This document shows, in pieces, positions 24,566 through 59,749 of a DNA stretch of 64,000 nucleotides. The DNA is taken from NCBI GenBank assembly GCA_034508935.3, contig CM067442.1:144801337-144865336 (forward strand). The letters are read 5' to 3'. The stretch comes from Berghia stephanieae. Taxonomy: Eukaryota; Mollusca; Gastropoda; Nudibranchia; Aeolidiidae. Position numbers and translations under genes: made by a program. Numbering within the stretch: position 1 is the stretch's first letter; the number at the start of each line of letters is the position of its first letter. The notes under the pieces are model-generated. The model did not search any database and was not told where the DNA came from. It was given only the letters and a program-made list of their open reading frames with translations.

Positions 24566-25176
24566 AAGTCGACGCATATTGTGTATATGTAGTAACAACT
24601 GGTTTTAATGTTGGTTAATTTTATGTTTTTATAGATATTTTATTAACTTTCCTTATTTCTATGTGCATCTGGAAACATTCCATATTCTGGAATGTGGATA
24701 ATTGTTTAAAAGAGCGGAGTTTCAAATATGCGTCTGGGGATAATGAAAATTCGTTATCCCCAGACAGGTGTCTGGGGATAACAAATTTCTATTATCCCCA
24801 GACAGGTGTCTGGGGATAATCACAGCGTTCGGACAATCGGACTCGGACTCGAGTATGAATAGTCTCCCTTGGCTATTCGGACTCAAACTCCTATGTGCGT
24901 GCGAATACTGAGGAGAGGACGACACAATGTGGGCAGTAGGCAGAGGGTGGAACTGATAAAGACATAGAAATAAGAGTTCAGAAGAAATTCTGTTTTGCCC
25001 ATAATAATACGCAGTGGCTATTTTTACAGTCCCGTAAAGATGGTTCTCGGGGCTATTTTTACAGTCCCGTAAAGATGGTTCTCGGGGCTAATTTTACAGT
25101 CCCGTAAAGATGGTTCTCGGGCTATTTTTACAGTTCCGTAAAGACGGTTCTCATGGCTATTTTTATGGCGTTGATG

Positions 25177-26716
25177 TAGGCAGTTTAGTGAGCAGCAGCA
25201 GTGGCAGTCAAATTTTGACCCAGCTCACGCATAGGAAAGTTGTGACCGAAAATTGCCGTTCGCGTTTTGGGGGGTTCAATTAAAGACGCATTACTTCGTT
25301 ATAAAGAGGAATATCGCAGATATTTTGATATCATTATTTTCGTCTTATTTCCTTTTAAATGGTGCCAATTAAGGAAAAATCCATTGATAATTCCAGAAGT
25401 TATATGAAGTTAAAATTTGGCAATTTTCAAATGCATTTATTTTTTTATTTACCGCGTGTGTTTTTGAAATTTAAACGCTTGTTTTTAGAATAACATCTAA
25501 ACTTTATTCATGCCAAATTTCAGGGCTCTATATCGATGCGCAGACACCTTTTAACTCTGCGCCGAAATGCCTTGTTTACATTATCTTCTCATCATGGCTG
25601 CCGGACGATATCGATATTTTAAACTTAGTTATGTATTATGTTAAATTTAGTCCATAATATTTTCAGTACTATTATTTGCTATGTTTTTATTTTGAATACA
25701 TACTTTCCAACTTTATTTATAGGCTTTTTATAGTTTTTGTTTTAAAAGTTCGTATATTTCTTCTCTTTGTGAAATCCGATATTAATAATATCGATATTTT
25801 AAAAATACCAATTGCTTTAATTTAATTTTATTTTTCTTTCCCATATGTTTAGATATGTTTATCATTTGTATCCATATTCTAAAGGCCTTAGCCTTAATAA
25901 TTATTTTGGTAAGAAGTTCTATTAGTTTTGACACCCCCATATATTGAGAGAGAAGGGGGGAGGGGGTGGGGGGATAAAATTATATTAATTGTCAGTTCAA
26001 ATGATGTAATAGCAATAAACCCAAAGTGGTTCAGCAGAATTTTTTAAAGTATTCAAAGCCAGAACTTTCCTTCTAATTAGGTATAATAGGGAATCTGTTT
26101 CAATTTATTTGAACTTTTTCAATCTACCATTTTATTTATATGCAATTAAATTGCCATAGGTAAAAATAAACTCATTATGACATTACACAACATGTTTATA
26201 TCTTTTCATTTAAATACTCTCAAACCCTTTTTTATTCTCTATGTATTAATTAGAAGAGGGGAATTATTTGCAATTGTTTCAATGAGATATTGGGGATAAA
26301 TCCAAAAGTGATAGAGCAAATTGTTTCTTACGTCTAGCCGAGTTTTTGATTATGTAATATTTGCGTCATATTATGTAATAATGTGTTAATTTGAAATGTT
26401 TATCTTCCTCTTTATTAATGTAAATGCATTGTCCTCGATAAGACGAACATTTTGGTATACAATATATTATAAGAACTCCATATTGACTGTTTTAAACCAT
26501 TTTTTATTAACATCACGCGATTTCGGTCACAACTTTGCAATGGTAATTTTGGGTTAAAATCGGTCTGAAATTTCAGACTTTGAACTGCCGTAACTACATT
26601 TCTAATCAAGATACAAACAAAATTCAAACTGTTTTGTAATCTGTGTTGCCAGCTCTTTCATATGACATTGGTTTCAAGTGTGTGAGGTACATTTAGAATT
26701 TCTATTAAACTCCCTA
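25177..26716. mobile_element. Unassigned element with 7-bp duplication, long copy
   Basis: The ends TAGGCAGTTTAGT and (reversed) TAGGGAGTTTAAT are inverted. A perfect 7-bp duplication GTTGATG lies at 25170-25176 and 26717-26723. It is inserted at the inner edge of the left arm of the 25010-28540 element. Its outer parts are about 95% like 28755-29535 by eye. No coding capacity. Confidence 0.85.
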
Positions 26717-27782
26717 GTTGATGCGATTCTGTTCAATTATCCGCATAGTTATAGATTATCATCTTTTTGCAGTATTCACAAAACTTCACATATCATTTCT
26801 CCCGATATTTAGATGTACAGATCTAGAGGCGGTGAATGAAAGCAAAATTAATTTCATTTAACATATTTAGATCTAAAGCTACAACTAAAATTAACAAATA
26901 ATTAATGTAAAGTCAATTCTCTTAGCGATTTTTACGTACTGTCATTTTTATTACATATAATTTTTTATTTTTTTTGGCATAATTTATGTTTGTAGTAGGA
27001 CAGAACAGCCCGTTTTCTATCATCAGTGGGCAGGTTAGGTTGTATGTCTTGATTTTTTTTTTTCTGTCAAACATACATATTATAGATCTATTATCAAACA
27101 CTGAAAGTATATTTAGTTCCTGCTTGAGTCGACACCCCTCAAGATATAATACTTTACAGGTTGGCTTTTGTTTATACTTTACCAGTATAACCAGTCAGGA
27201 AGGACTAACGGTTTATACAATTTTAAAAGACGTAGACGTCTAACATTCAGGGTGCAGTCTTCTCACGTGAGAGTGGGTTTGAATCCAATTTCAGAAAAGA
27301 GGCCGTTCACAAACCAATTGGACACATTTTGACCATAATTTTAGAACCCCCCCCAACCTCCCAACCGTATTGTGGACAAATGACTACGCCCCCCCCCCCC
27401 CCCAATGTGGATGTCTATGGTAAAGATGCACATTGCGAAACACCTCATTCTTAAATATTGTTCTTTTGAATAATATTTTTTAAAAAAAGAAAGTAAATAA
27501 TGATGATGATTCTCTACCATGGTCGGTCATGATCCAAAAGAATAGAGGTGCCCAAGACTGATCCTTATTGGGGCGCCGAGGTGGAGAGGGCATTTTACTT
27601 TGGTCCCACCATCGCGTTGCTCCTACTCCTTTACCGATTGACCCAGTGTTCGACCAGACAAGAGTGGTCGCTGTATTGCTCCTCCCTTCCCAGTTAGGAG
27701 GTTGTTTTATTGTTCTCCGCCAAAGCGGTGTTCACCTTGTGGTCAGACCCCTCTGCCTAGGCTTTGAGGTACCACTAGGGAA

Positions 27783-27819
27783 AGATAGAATAGAGAAAAA
27801 GAGAAAGGAAAAAAAAAAA

Positions 27820-27852
<33 letters not shown>

Positions 27853-28315
27853 TTGGGAAAGAATGAAAGAAAGAGAGAGGGAGAGAAAGAGAAAATGAGA
27901 GATAGGGAAAGAAAGAAAGAAAGGGATAGAGAAAGAATGAAAGAAAGAGTGTGAGAGAGAGAGAAACAAAGAAAGACCGGGAGAGAGAGAGAGAAAGAAA
28001 GAGATTGGGAAAGAATGAAAGAAAGAGAGAGGGAGAGAGAGAGAGAAAATGAGAGATAGGGAAAGAAAGAAAGAAAGAAAGAAAGGGATAGAGAAAGAAT
28101 GAAAGAAAGAGTGAGAGAGAGAGAAACAAAGAAAGACCGGGAGAGAGAGAGAGAGAGGGGGGGGGGAGAAATAGAGAAAGAAAGAGATTGGGAAAGAATG
28201 AAAGAAAGAAAGAGGAGAGAGATAGAAAAAAAGAGAAAGTAAAAAGAAAGAGAGAAAGAGAAAGAAAGAAAGACATAGAGAAAGAATGAAAGAAAGAGGG
28301 AGAGAGAGAGAGAGG
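27783..28315. repeat. ~530-bp purine tract (GA/GAAA)n
   Basis: Almost uninterrupted A/G on the plus strand, made of GAGA, GAAAGAAA and GGGA variants with a recurring longer period (AGATTGGGAAAGAATGAAAG appears several times). Overlapping frames rich in Ser/Leu/Phe or Glu/Arg are artefacts. Confidence 0.95.
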
Positions 28316-28754
28316 ATGCTAACTTGCCGCACCTGAACGAAGGGAGTGAGAGTTTTAGAGCCAATGGCGTCTACTCAGCCAATCTGTTACTATTTATAAA
28401 TCTATTACCGCAACGCCGTAAAAATAGCCACCAGAACCGTCTTTTCAGGACTGTAAAAATAGCCCCGAGAACCATCTTTACGGGACTGTAAAAATAGCCC
28501 CGAGAACCATCTTTACGAGACTGTAAAAATAGCCACTGCGATAATAATAATAATCGACTCAGCCTCAGCTCATCATCATATATCATATACTGTAACATAC
28601 TATATACCCCTACTTTGGACTGTAGAAGTCGAGGGATTGTTACCTGTCTCACACTATCAGAATGTGTAATTTTTAAATTATTTATTTTTGTCCTGATTTT
28701 ATTTGGGCATTGTGTTATGTTAGAAAAGGAAAGCTTTTCATTTATAATTTATAC

Positions 28755-29535
28755 TAGGCAGTTTAGTGAGCAGCAGCAGTGGCAGTCAAATTTTGACCCA
28801 ACTCGCCCATAGGAAAGTTGTGACTGGAAATTGCCGTTGGCGTTTTGGGGGGTTCAATTAAAGATGCATGACTTCGTTATAAAGAGGAATATCGCAGATA
28901 TTTTGGTATCATTATTTTCGTCTTTCAATTTCCTTTTAAATGGTGCCACTTAAGGAAAAATCCATTAATAATTCCATAATTCTAGGTAAAAATAAACTCA
29001 TTATGTCATTACACAACATGTTTATATCTTTTCATTTAAATACTCTCAAACCCTTTTTATTCTCTATGTATTAATTCAAAGAGGGGAATTATTTGCAATT
29101 GTTTCAGTGAGATATTGGGGATAAATCCAAAAGTGATATAGCAAATTGTTTCTTATGTTTTTGATTATGTAACATTTGCGTCATATTATGTAATAATGTG
29201 TTAATTTGAAATGTTTATCTTCCTCTTTATTAATGTAAATGCATTGTCCTCGATAAGACGAACATTTTGGTATACAATATATGGTAAGAACTCCATATTG
29301 ACTGTTTTAACAATTTTTTATTAACATCACGCGATTTCGGTCACAACTTTGCAAATGTAATGTTGGGGTAAAAATCGGTCTGAAATTTCAGACTTTGAAC
29401 TGCCCTAACTACATTTCTAATCAAGATAGAAACAAAATTCAAACTGTTTTGTAATCTGTGTTGCCAGCTCTTCAATATGACATTGGTTTCAAGTGTGTGA
29501 GTGAGATACATTTAGAATTTCTATTAAACTCCCTA
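28755..29535. mobile_element. Unassigned element with 7-bp duplication, short copy
   Basis: Same ends as 25177-26716 and a perfect 7-bp duplication TTTATAC at 28748-28754 and 29536-29542. About 750 bp of the middle is missing relative to the long copy. Confidence 0.85.
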
Positions 29536-29542
29536 TTTATAC

Positions 29543-30520
29543 CACAGTTACTTTGTTGACTTTGATTTTGACTGACTTAACTTTTGTTACTTTTGAAGAG
29601 TTTATTTTAACTCTAGTTTTTATTTCATCTGGACTTCCAATTGATCAATGATTTTGTCTTTTTCGTCAAATAAAGTGGGTTTAGACTACCTGTTGATGGT
29701 TACTACAATTGTAATTTTGATTTGCATTAATTTTATGTAATTATCAATGATTAATATATTTTTTTAAAAAACAGAACTATACTCCACGGGAGACAATCCA
29801 GACTTAAGAATCTGTTGATTTCCCATGCTCATCTCTTGAGTTTTAAAAAAGCAGAGGCCTCACTTCCATACCAATGCCAAGATTTGGTTATTTTCCTGCA
29901 GCTTACTTATGTATAGAAATTTTTAAAGATTTGTGTTGTTAAGTTCTAGAAAATAAAATTCCCTTATATTCATCCCATAGGGGAAATTTGTCTCTATGGT
30001 TTATTTCAAAGTAAGACTGGAATAACCCAGGCATCCGCCGCAGTGCAGTGCCGCAAATTGAGCTAGTGCGAGGTGACTTGCTCAAGGCCACACACCATGA
30101 TAATAAATGTCGAAACCGAAAAGAAATCAAAATGTCGTCATTTTTTCCTCTTTGTTTCTGTTAATCAACCGTCGATAAACCAAAAGTCTTATTGCGCAAA
30201 CTATCTTTAAATCAAAAGGAAATTGTCCAAACACCTGCTAATCTAAGAAAAAAATTGCTGATAACCGAACAAAATTCCAGTTACAGCTATTACCTATACT
30301 AAAACACTTTATACATGTATCATTTTCAACACCTCTCACATACCTCCACTTCACCACCAATTTTATTTTTTTTTAAAACACAGGTATTCTTATTTGTTTA
30401 TTTCATTCTTAAAACAAAATTAATTTTTATTTTGAATCCAGACAAAGGCATGTGTGCGACAAATGAGACGTGTTGCCTATATTTTGTTATGAAATGATGA
30501 CAATGATTGTATTGATTGTT
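29543..30520. other. RIOX1 upstream region
   Basis: AT-rich, with a SINE family C fragment at 29943-30098 (minus orientation, head missing). The RIOX1 promoter or first exon may lie here, but I see no clear signal. Confidence 0.4.
29943..30098 (-). mobile_element. SINE family C fragment
   Basis: Contains the tail TTCCCTTATATTCATCCCAT and the CCGCAGTGCAGTGCCGCAAA and AGGTGACTTGCTCAAGGCCA segments of family C. Confidence 0.65.
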
Positions 30521-30521
30521 A

Positions 30522-30636
<115 letters not shown>

Positions 30637-30676
30637 CACTGAGGGGTTTTTATGAATGTACACTTTTTTCTGCCAG

Positions 30677-30683
30677 ATCCAAA
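30677..30683 (+). promoter_or_regulatory. RIOX1: RIOX1 5' UTR stub and upstream splice acceptor
   Basis: A pyrimidine tract ending TTTTTTCTGCCAG (AG at 30675-30676) lies seven bases before the RIOX1 ATG. This looks like a 3' splice site, so transcription probably begins in a non-coding exon further upstream that I could not locate. The ATG context (AAA before ATG) is acceptable for initiation. Confidence 0.5.
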
Positions 30684-54999
<24,316 letters not shown>

Positions 55000-55585
55000 G
55001 ATATCCTGCATTCAAAAATAAGAATGATCTGAAAGCCATCATTTTTTTATATTTTTTTTTTTCCCATTGATTTTTGTTTGTGACATGCATCAGTGCTAAT
55101 CAGTGTAATTTTGGAGTCAGAGGAGGAATTTCCTCCTTTAAAAGAGAGACTTGATGTGATGTAGAACAAACAGATGCAGTTTTCCCACTCTCAAAAAGCT
55201 AGCTAAATCATCAATGATAGTTTATCATCTCAACTGCTCTAAAAGTGGGAGTTAATGCTGTAAAACATGGGGCTTAACTCATTCAAAATCTTCCTCCTTT
55301 TTCACTTTTTGTTACCATCAGCACTGATGTATGAAAGATGCTACTTAATCTTGAAAAGCGGGGTTTAGACTTCACTCTAACTGACCCAGACCTATTACCA
55401 GTACAGATTTAGTGGGTATATGAGGCTGTTGTTTTTGAAACCACCGACACAAGAAAAGATATCGATTTTAATTTATTTTTGAAAAGCTTTAGAAAAACTG
55501 GTAATCTGCCATCAACGTTTAAGAAGAAATAAAGATTTTTTACAGTAAAAAAAGTGTGCATAAATTGTTGATTTTAATGAATAAA
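55000..55585 (+). promoter_or_regulatory. RIOX1: RIOX1 3' UTR and poly(A) signals
   Basis: Downstream of the TGA is AT-rich non-coding sequence with AATAAA at 55528-55533 and again at 55580-55585. The first would give a 3' UTR of about 550 bp. Nothing else is recognisable in the stretch. Confidence 0.6.
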
Positions 55586-56349
55586 AGAGTTCATTATATG
55601 GGCTTTTGCAAATGTCCGTTATTTGGTCAGGAAAACAAGAAAGAGTTCTCTTGAATTGTATTTATACAGAGATAAAATAATTGAGTAAAAATTAACCAGT
55701 AGATTTTTTACCAATCAAAATGCGGGATTTATGACACACCCTCAAGCCCACTTTAACAAATATTGCTGGTTGTTTACAAACAATAGAATGAAGGATGTTG
55801 ACATCCATCATTCTGCTCTTTGTCATTGGTTCTCAACCGCTGGTTGTGTGATTAGTTCACTAGATTCACTCAGATTATAAACGTTAGAGTTACACATGTC
55901 CTCTGTGATGGTTTGATTGATAACGCTCTTAGGAAGTTGTAAGTATTTTACTTAAACACATACCATCGATGGTAATTTCATGTAGTTTTCTTAGTTTAGC
56001 TTTTACTCCCATTCTTTACATTAACTGAATGTTTCAGATGATTGTCTGAGGGATGTGGTTATGTCCCCTTCCACTAGGTGTCAACTCAAGTTTTACACTC
56101 CATTTATTATAACTATTTTTGTTTTACTTGAATGATCATGAAAAATTGCAAAATAAAAAATATTTATTCAAAACACAACTCTATGACTATGATATAAATG
56201 TCATTGCACCGACATATGGCTACTTTCATTTGTTGTTTTAAATTCAAAAGATGTTCAATGTTGAGAATGATAACATTTCAAAATTTTTTCGTTGGACTAT
56301 GAAAATTGGTCGACTTTATGGAACTACAACACACCGTAGCCATCGTTAT
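55586..56349. other. Intergenic, nothing recognised
   Basis: AT-rich sequence downstream of RIOX1 with no supported gene or repeat. Confidence 0.4.
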
Positions 56350-56555
56350 GTTATAGCCTGACACTGAAATCCAAAAGGACTGGCAGTTTGACGTCATTAT
56401 TTGGTTTTTGCACCGCCTAGTGAGTTGTCGTGAGTAGAGCTCAAGGAAACAAGTTATTTCATTGGTTGAACTACTGAATACAACTCACGATTTGTTTTCT
56501 TTTGTGAAAAGACTGGCATTTTGACGTCATTTTTTGGTCAGTGTCAGGCCATAAC
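56350..56555. mobile_element. ~205-bp MITE (GTTATRGCCTGACACTGA ends)
   Basis: GTTATAGCCTGACACTGA on the left and its complement with one mismatch on the right. Inside, GACTGGCA(G/T)TTTGACGTCA occurs twice in direct order. Confidence 0.6.
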
Positions 56556-56724
56556 TTTACGAAGGCCACGAACACACTCAGATAAAGAACAGAAAATTTT
56601 GGACCAACCAAAGGTGATGACTCTAAGCAGAAGTTGAATTAAAGAGTGTTGACTTAAACGGATTCCACTGTTTCAGTTGATGATCCATTCTGAATCTGTA
56701 AGTCCCCAAATTCTTGACTGTGAA

Positions 56725-56914
56725 TCACGCATTCAAATGAACGTTTCTTTTTCGTAGATTTTTTTCTTGACATTTACTTGATCTATATATATGAGGCTGT
56801 TCTATAAGGTTTTCGCAACATTCACCACAAAAATACGTCAATTCTAAGATATTTGTACAACTATGGCAAGTCTTTGTTCTCAGTTTCTCTGAGTCAACCA
56901 TAATGAAAATTAAA
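56725..56914 (-). CDS. Possible small Cys4 zinc-motif exon, unassigned
   Basis: A minus-strand open stretch reads EKLRTKTCHSC, nine residues, then CGEC, that is C-x2-C-x9-C-x2-C, followed by a basic tail and stop. The spacing equals that of bL32-type ribosomal zinc motifs (mitochondrial MRPL32), but the surrounding residues do not clearly match. A pyrimidine-rich stretch ending GACTCAG could be a 3' splice site just upstream. No convincing partner exon was found, although an Ala/Arg-rich open frame at 57629-57348 lies in the same orientation. This could equally be chance. Confidence 0.25.
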
Positions 56915-57347
56915 AAAACCCCGGCCAATTTAGCATCAATTCAATACTATAGCAGTTATAGTAGGTAACCCAAACTACTGCTGTTCAGCAGATGAATTTT
57001 TCCCCACATATCATTAAAAATGAGGTCTATTTGAAGTCACTTTGTTTTAAATTTAAATATTGGTGAAAAAATTATACCATTAAAATTAGCAGCCTTTCAG
57101 GATTACAATATCTGGCTTGTTTCAACACAAAGCGCCATCTTTGTTAACAAAGCCTATTTTTTTCTTCCCCTAAACCAGATTATTTTTCTTCACAAATAAT
57201 TAAAAATGAGGTTTCTTTGAAACTTAAAAATCCCATAAGTTTTTTTATTTATTTTCCGAATTTGATAAATAAAGTGTTATTTTCCATGATTTGGGAAGTC
57301 AGATGTGACTTCGTAATTTAATTTTTTTCTATTTGCATGACGAAATT

Positions 57348-57629
57348 TTAGTTTGTGATACCTAGATAAAGTGTGGACAAAGTTGATATCTTGTCCACGT
57401 TATTTTTAGCCTTTGAGAAATTATATCTGCCATCCACCTGTTCCATGAATGTACGCCTTGTGGACAAGATCCCGAAACTACAGAGCATCAAGTTGAGCTT
57501 TGCATTGTGACGAAGAAGAAGTTCCGGACGGGTTTGCAACCGTACACGAATGCGACGATGAATTTCCGGCCTGGATAGATCATTATAACATATTAGTGTG
57601 ACACCATTAGAAGCTGCTGCTGCTGCCAT
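57348..57629 (-). CDS. Hypothetical open frame, start exon candidate
   Basis: A minus-strand frame of 93 codons opens MAAAAASNG with a good initiation context (GGATGG) and is Arg-rich, loosely like a mitochondrial presequence. A possible donor (GAACAG|GTGGAT) lies inside it. I recognise no domain. It may be the first exon of the same uncertain gene as the Cys4 stretch about 400 bp downstream, or random. Confidence 0.2.
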   Translation of the reverse strand: MAAAAASNGVTLICYNDLSRPEIHRRIRVRLQTRPELLLRHNAKLNLMLCSFGILSTRRTFMEQVDGRYNFSKAKNNVDKISTLSTLYLGITN

Positions 57630-57689
57630 CCAGTTGGTGTTAGACTGCTATAGTTATTTAATATATTATTAGCTTGTGTCAGGATGAAA

Positions 57690-57873
57690 CAGTTAGATAA
57701 TCTCAAAATAAGTACACTGATAGTGTGTTCTTCCTTTTTCTTGGGTACTTTAATTGTAATTCTAGAACTGTTTACTAGATCCCATTTTCTTCCTTTTTAC
57801 TGGTGCTGCTATGTGACCTTACATTTGTTGCAAGTGCCGTGAAACCCTTAAAAACAAACAAATACCTTTCTCT
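57690..57873 (+). mobile_element. Retroposon family B, 5'-truncated
   Basis: Only the 3' third is present, ending GTGAAACCCTTAAAAACAAA. Such 5' truncation fits LINE-driven reverse transcription. Confidence 0.75.
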
Positions 57874-58352
57874 TTCATGAACTAATTATGGGTTTTTAGG
57901 AAAACTAACCGCAACTTTTTGCATAATTTTTGCACATTTTGCTGTTTTTAGCTTGCAAAATTTGGGATTTTTTTTTTTTTGCAAAAAACCGTCATGTCAG
58001 TTCAAAGGTCTCTGGATTAGAATTAACGTAAGATGCAGCAGTTGTCATGTTTTATAACGCATTAGTTAGAATTCCCCTTGGAGCGGGGGGAAAATTGAGG
58101 AGCTCCATCCGCCAACTGCTTTGCTACTATCCCTTCTATCCTCTTAAATCTTTTATACTTTCCATATGGCTCTGTGTCCTTGCTCTTGAAGTTGAATGGG
58201 ACTGTATGGCTTCATCCCCCAGGCCATGTAGAGTCTTTTGTTGAGAGAATGACAGTTAATGGGTTTTCCTTTTTGTGAGAGGTGATATTTTATTTCTCTT
58301 GTAAATCATCTCTTCATCAAAGGTTGTCATTGTTAGATTTTGATTGTAATGC
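57874..58352. other. Probable old family B remnant
   Basis: 58075-58320 has weak similarity to family B in order (CCCTTCTATCC, GAGAGAATGACAGTT, CTTGTAAATCATCTCT). Confidence 0.4.
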
Positions 58353-58356
58353 TTAA

Positions 58357-58679
58357 CTCTTTCAGCGCCATTGGCTGCACTGTGCGGCCAGAGCAGAATC
58401 TGTTCTTCACTTCTGGCCAATGGTCGCACAGTTCGGCCGGTCTTGAAAGGCAAAAACATAATGTAATCCAATCCTACTTTCTACAAAAGTACTATAAATT
58501 GAACCAGTGGTATCATTTCTTTCATCAGAACATTCAGTTGGCCCTAGGGGGGTATTTTAATTGAGATTTTTCTCTGAATTCGAATGTTGCTTTGTCTTAG
58601 CTTGTCATTCTCATGCTGTCTCATCAAGTATCAACCATTTTGTGACGGATATGCGAATATAGCCTCAGCACTGAAAGAG
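58357..58679. mobile_element. TTAA-flanked MITE (323 bp)
   Basis: TTAA at 58353-58356 and 58680-58683. Inverted ends CTCTTTCAGCGCC / (reversed) CTCTTTCAGTGCT. The left subterminal zone contains two CGGCC-containing inverted motifs. piggyBac-type MITEs often have such ends. Confidence 0.78.
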
Positions 58680-58739
58680 TTAATTTATTACTAAATGTAT
58701 CCCTTGTGGCGGGATAAATTAATGAAAGATAAATATGAA

Positions 58740-59105
58740 AGTTTATATAGCTCATTTTCAGGGATTTATCATGGTCATTGCGCTTCACAATGTTTCATGT
58801 ATTCCTCCAGCAGACCCTATGGGTCCATATTTCCATTTCATACAGCACCAGTCACCTATTAGGCATCCTTTTTTGAGCTAATACTCTTACACGGTCCGTC
58901 ACTGCCTACAGCCAACTACTCATTCTCACCAGAGTTGATTGGGATACGTGTTAAGTGCCTTACCCAAGAACACAACAGCTGGATCAAAGTTTTCCACAAT
59001 CACTGTCATCCATCTGGCAACTGACCATGCTTAACATTGCTTGACATTTGTGACAAGGCTAGTCATCATACAGCTGAGCGACAGAACCCCACAAGTATAG
59101 TGGTG
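58740..59105 (-). mobile_element. Possible SINE, unassigned
   Basis: Contains ACTCATTCTCACCAGAGTTG and GTTAAGTGCCTTACCCAAGA, phrases common in metazoan SINE bodies. A tRNA head is not obvious. Confidence 0.35.
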
Positions 59106-59230
59106 TCAATGAGGGACTTTTCAATCGAATTGTTTCAGACGCTACAAGGAAGTAATATCGCTCTCGAATCTTCTTTTGATCTCTTGTTGGACTAGTCTTA
59201 TCTCTCTTATGTGTTTAATACCTCTACCTA

Positions 59231-59749
59231 CTGGGTGGGGTTCCTGACCTCCCATAGTGCAGGGAGGTACTTACTGTGTCTTCTATTCCCCTATATTTGT
59301 TTTCCAATTGCTTTCTGTCTTTATCTTGGAATGAAATTACTTAGTTTGTCCCGACTCTGATCGGAGTTCTTGGCTGGGAGGGAAACGGTTGAATGTATGG
59401 TTATAGTTTTGGAAGATGATATTTTTTTCATTGAAAATAATCTCTGTTATGCATTGTATTTTATTTTTTTTTTGGTTCATAAACATTTGAGTGGGTTCTT
59501 AGTGTGGGCCTGTTCTTGTGTCAAGATGAGCCTTTTTGGTGATCTCAAACCATGCACAATGATAGTAGGCTCTTGGAATCTACATCTGTTCCCTATTTGT
59601 GCCATATCCCTTTGTCTTACTTTTCTTGTGCACTTTTAATTGTAAATCTATAACTTTTTTACTGCCCCATTTTCTTCCTTTTTACTGGCGCTGAAATAAA
59701 CTAAATGACAATGTGTCGCAAGCGCTGTGAAACCCTCAAAAACATAAAA
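59231..59749 (+). mobile_element. Retroposon family B, full-length
   Basis: From CTGGGTGGGGTTCCTGACCT to the A-rich tail. I found no clear target duplication, so it is probably older. Confidence 0.8.

Larger units (their letters stand above)
22698..24827. mobile_element. Mutator-like candidate with palindrome-array inverted ends
   Basis: A perfect 9-bp duplication TTCGGACAA lies at 22689-22697 and 24828-24836. The inverted ends of about 100 bp start GGCTGTCATTATTCCCAGAC on the left and, reversed, CGCTGTGATTATCCCCAGAC on the right. Each end is an array of the self-complementary unit CCCCAGACACCTGTCTGGGG separated by A/T spacers. The interior holds a tRNA-type SINE and microsatellites. Nine-bp duplications and long inverted ends suggest Mutator-like elements, but no transposase is present. 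Confidence 0.8.
25010..28540. mobile_element. Element with 35-bp tandem repeats as inverted ends (3.5 kb)
   Basis: The ends CGCAGTGGCTATTTTTACAG (left) and its complement (right) open inverted arms of about 155 bp. These arms are built of a 35-bp unit containing GTAAAGATGGTTCTCGG, four units on the left and three on the right. ATAATAATA lies on both sides (25001-25009, 28541-28549) and may be a 9-bp duplication, though it is low-complexity. The interior carries another element (25177-26716) and a long purine tract. Possibly Mutator-like or foldback; no transposase. Confidence 0.7.

Noticed and set aside
27732-28364. Long open frames rich in Ser/Leu/Phe
   Set aside because: They are translations of the GA/GAAA purine tract in three frames and carry no protein signal.
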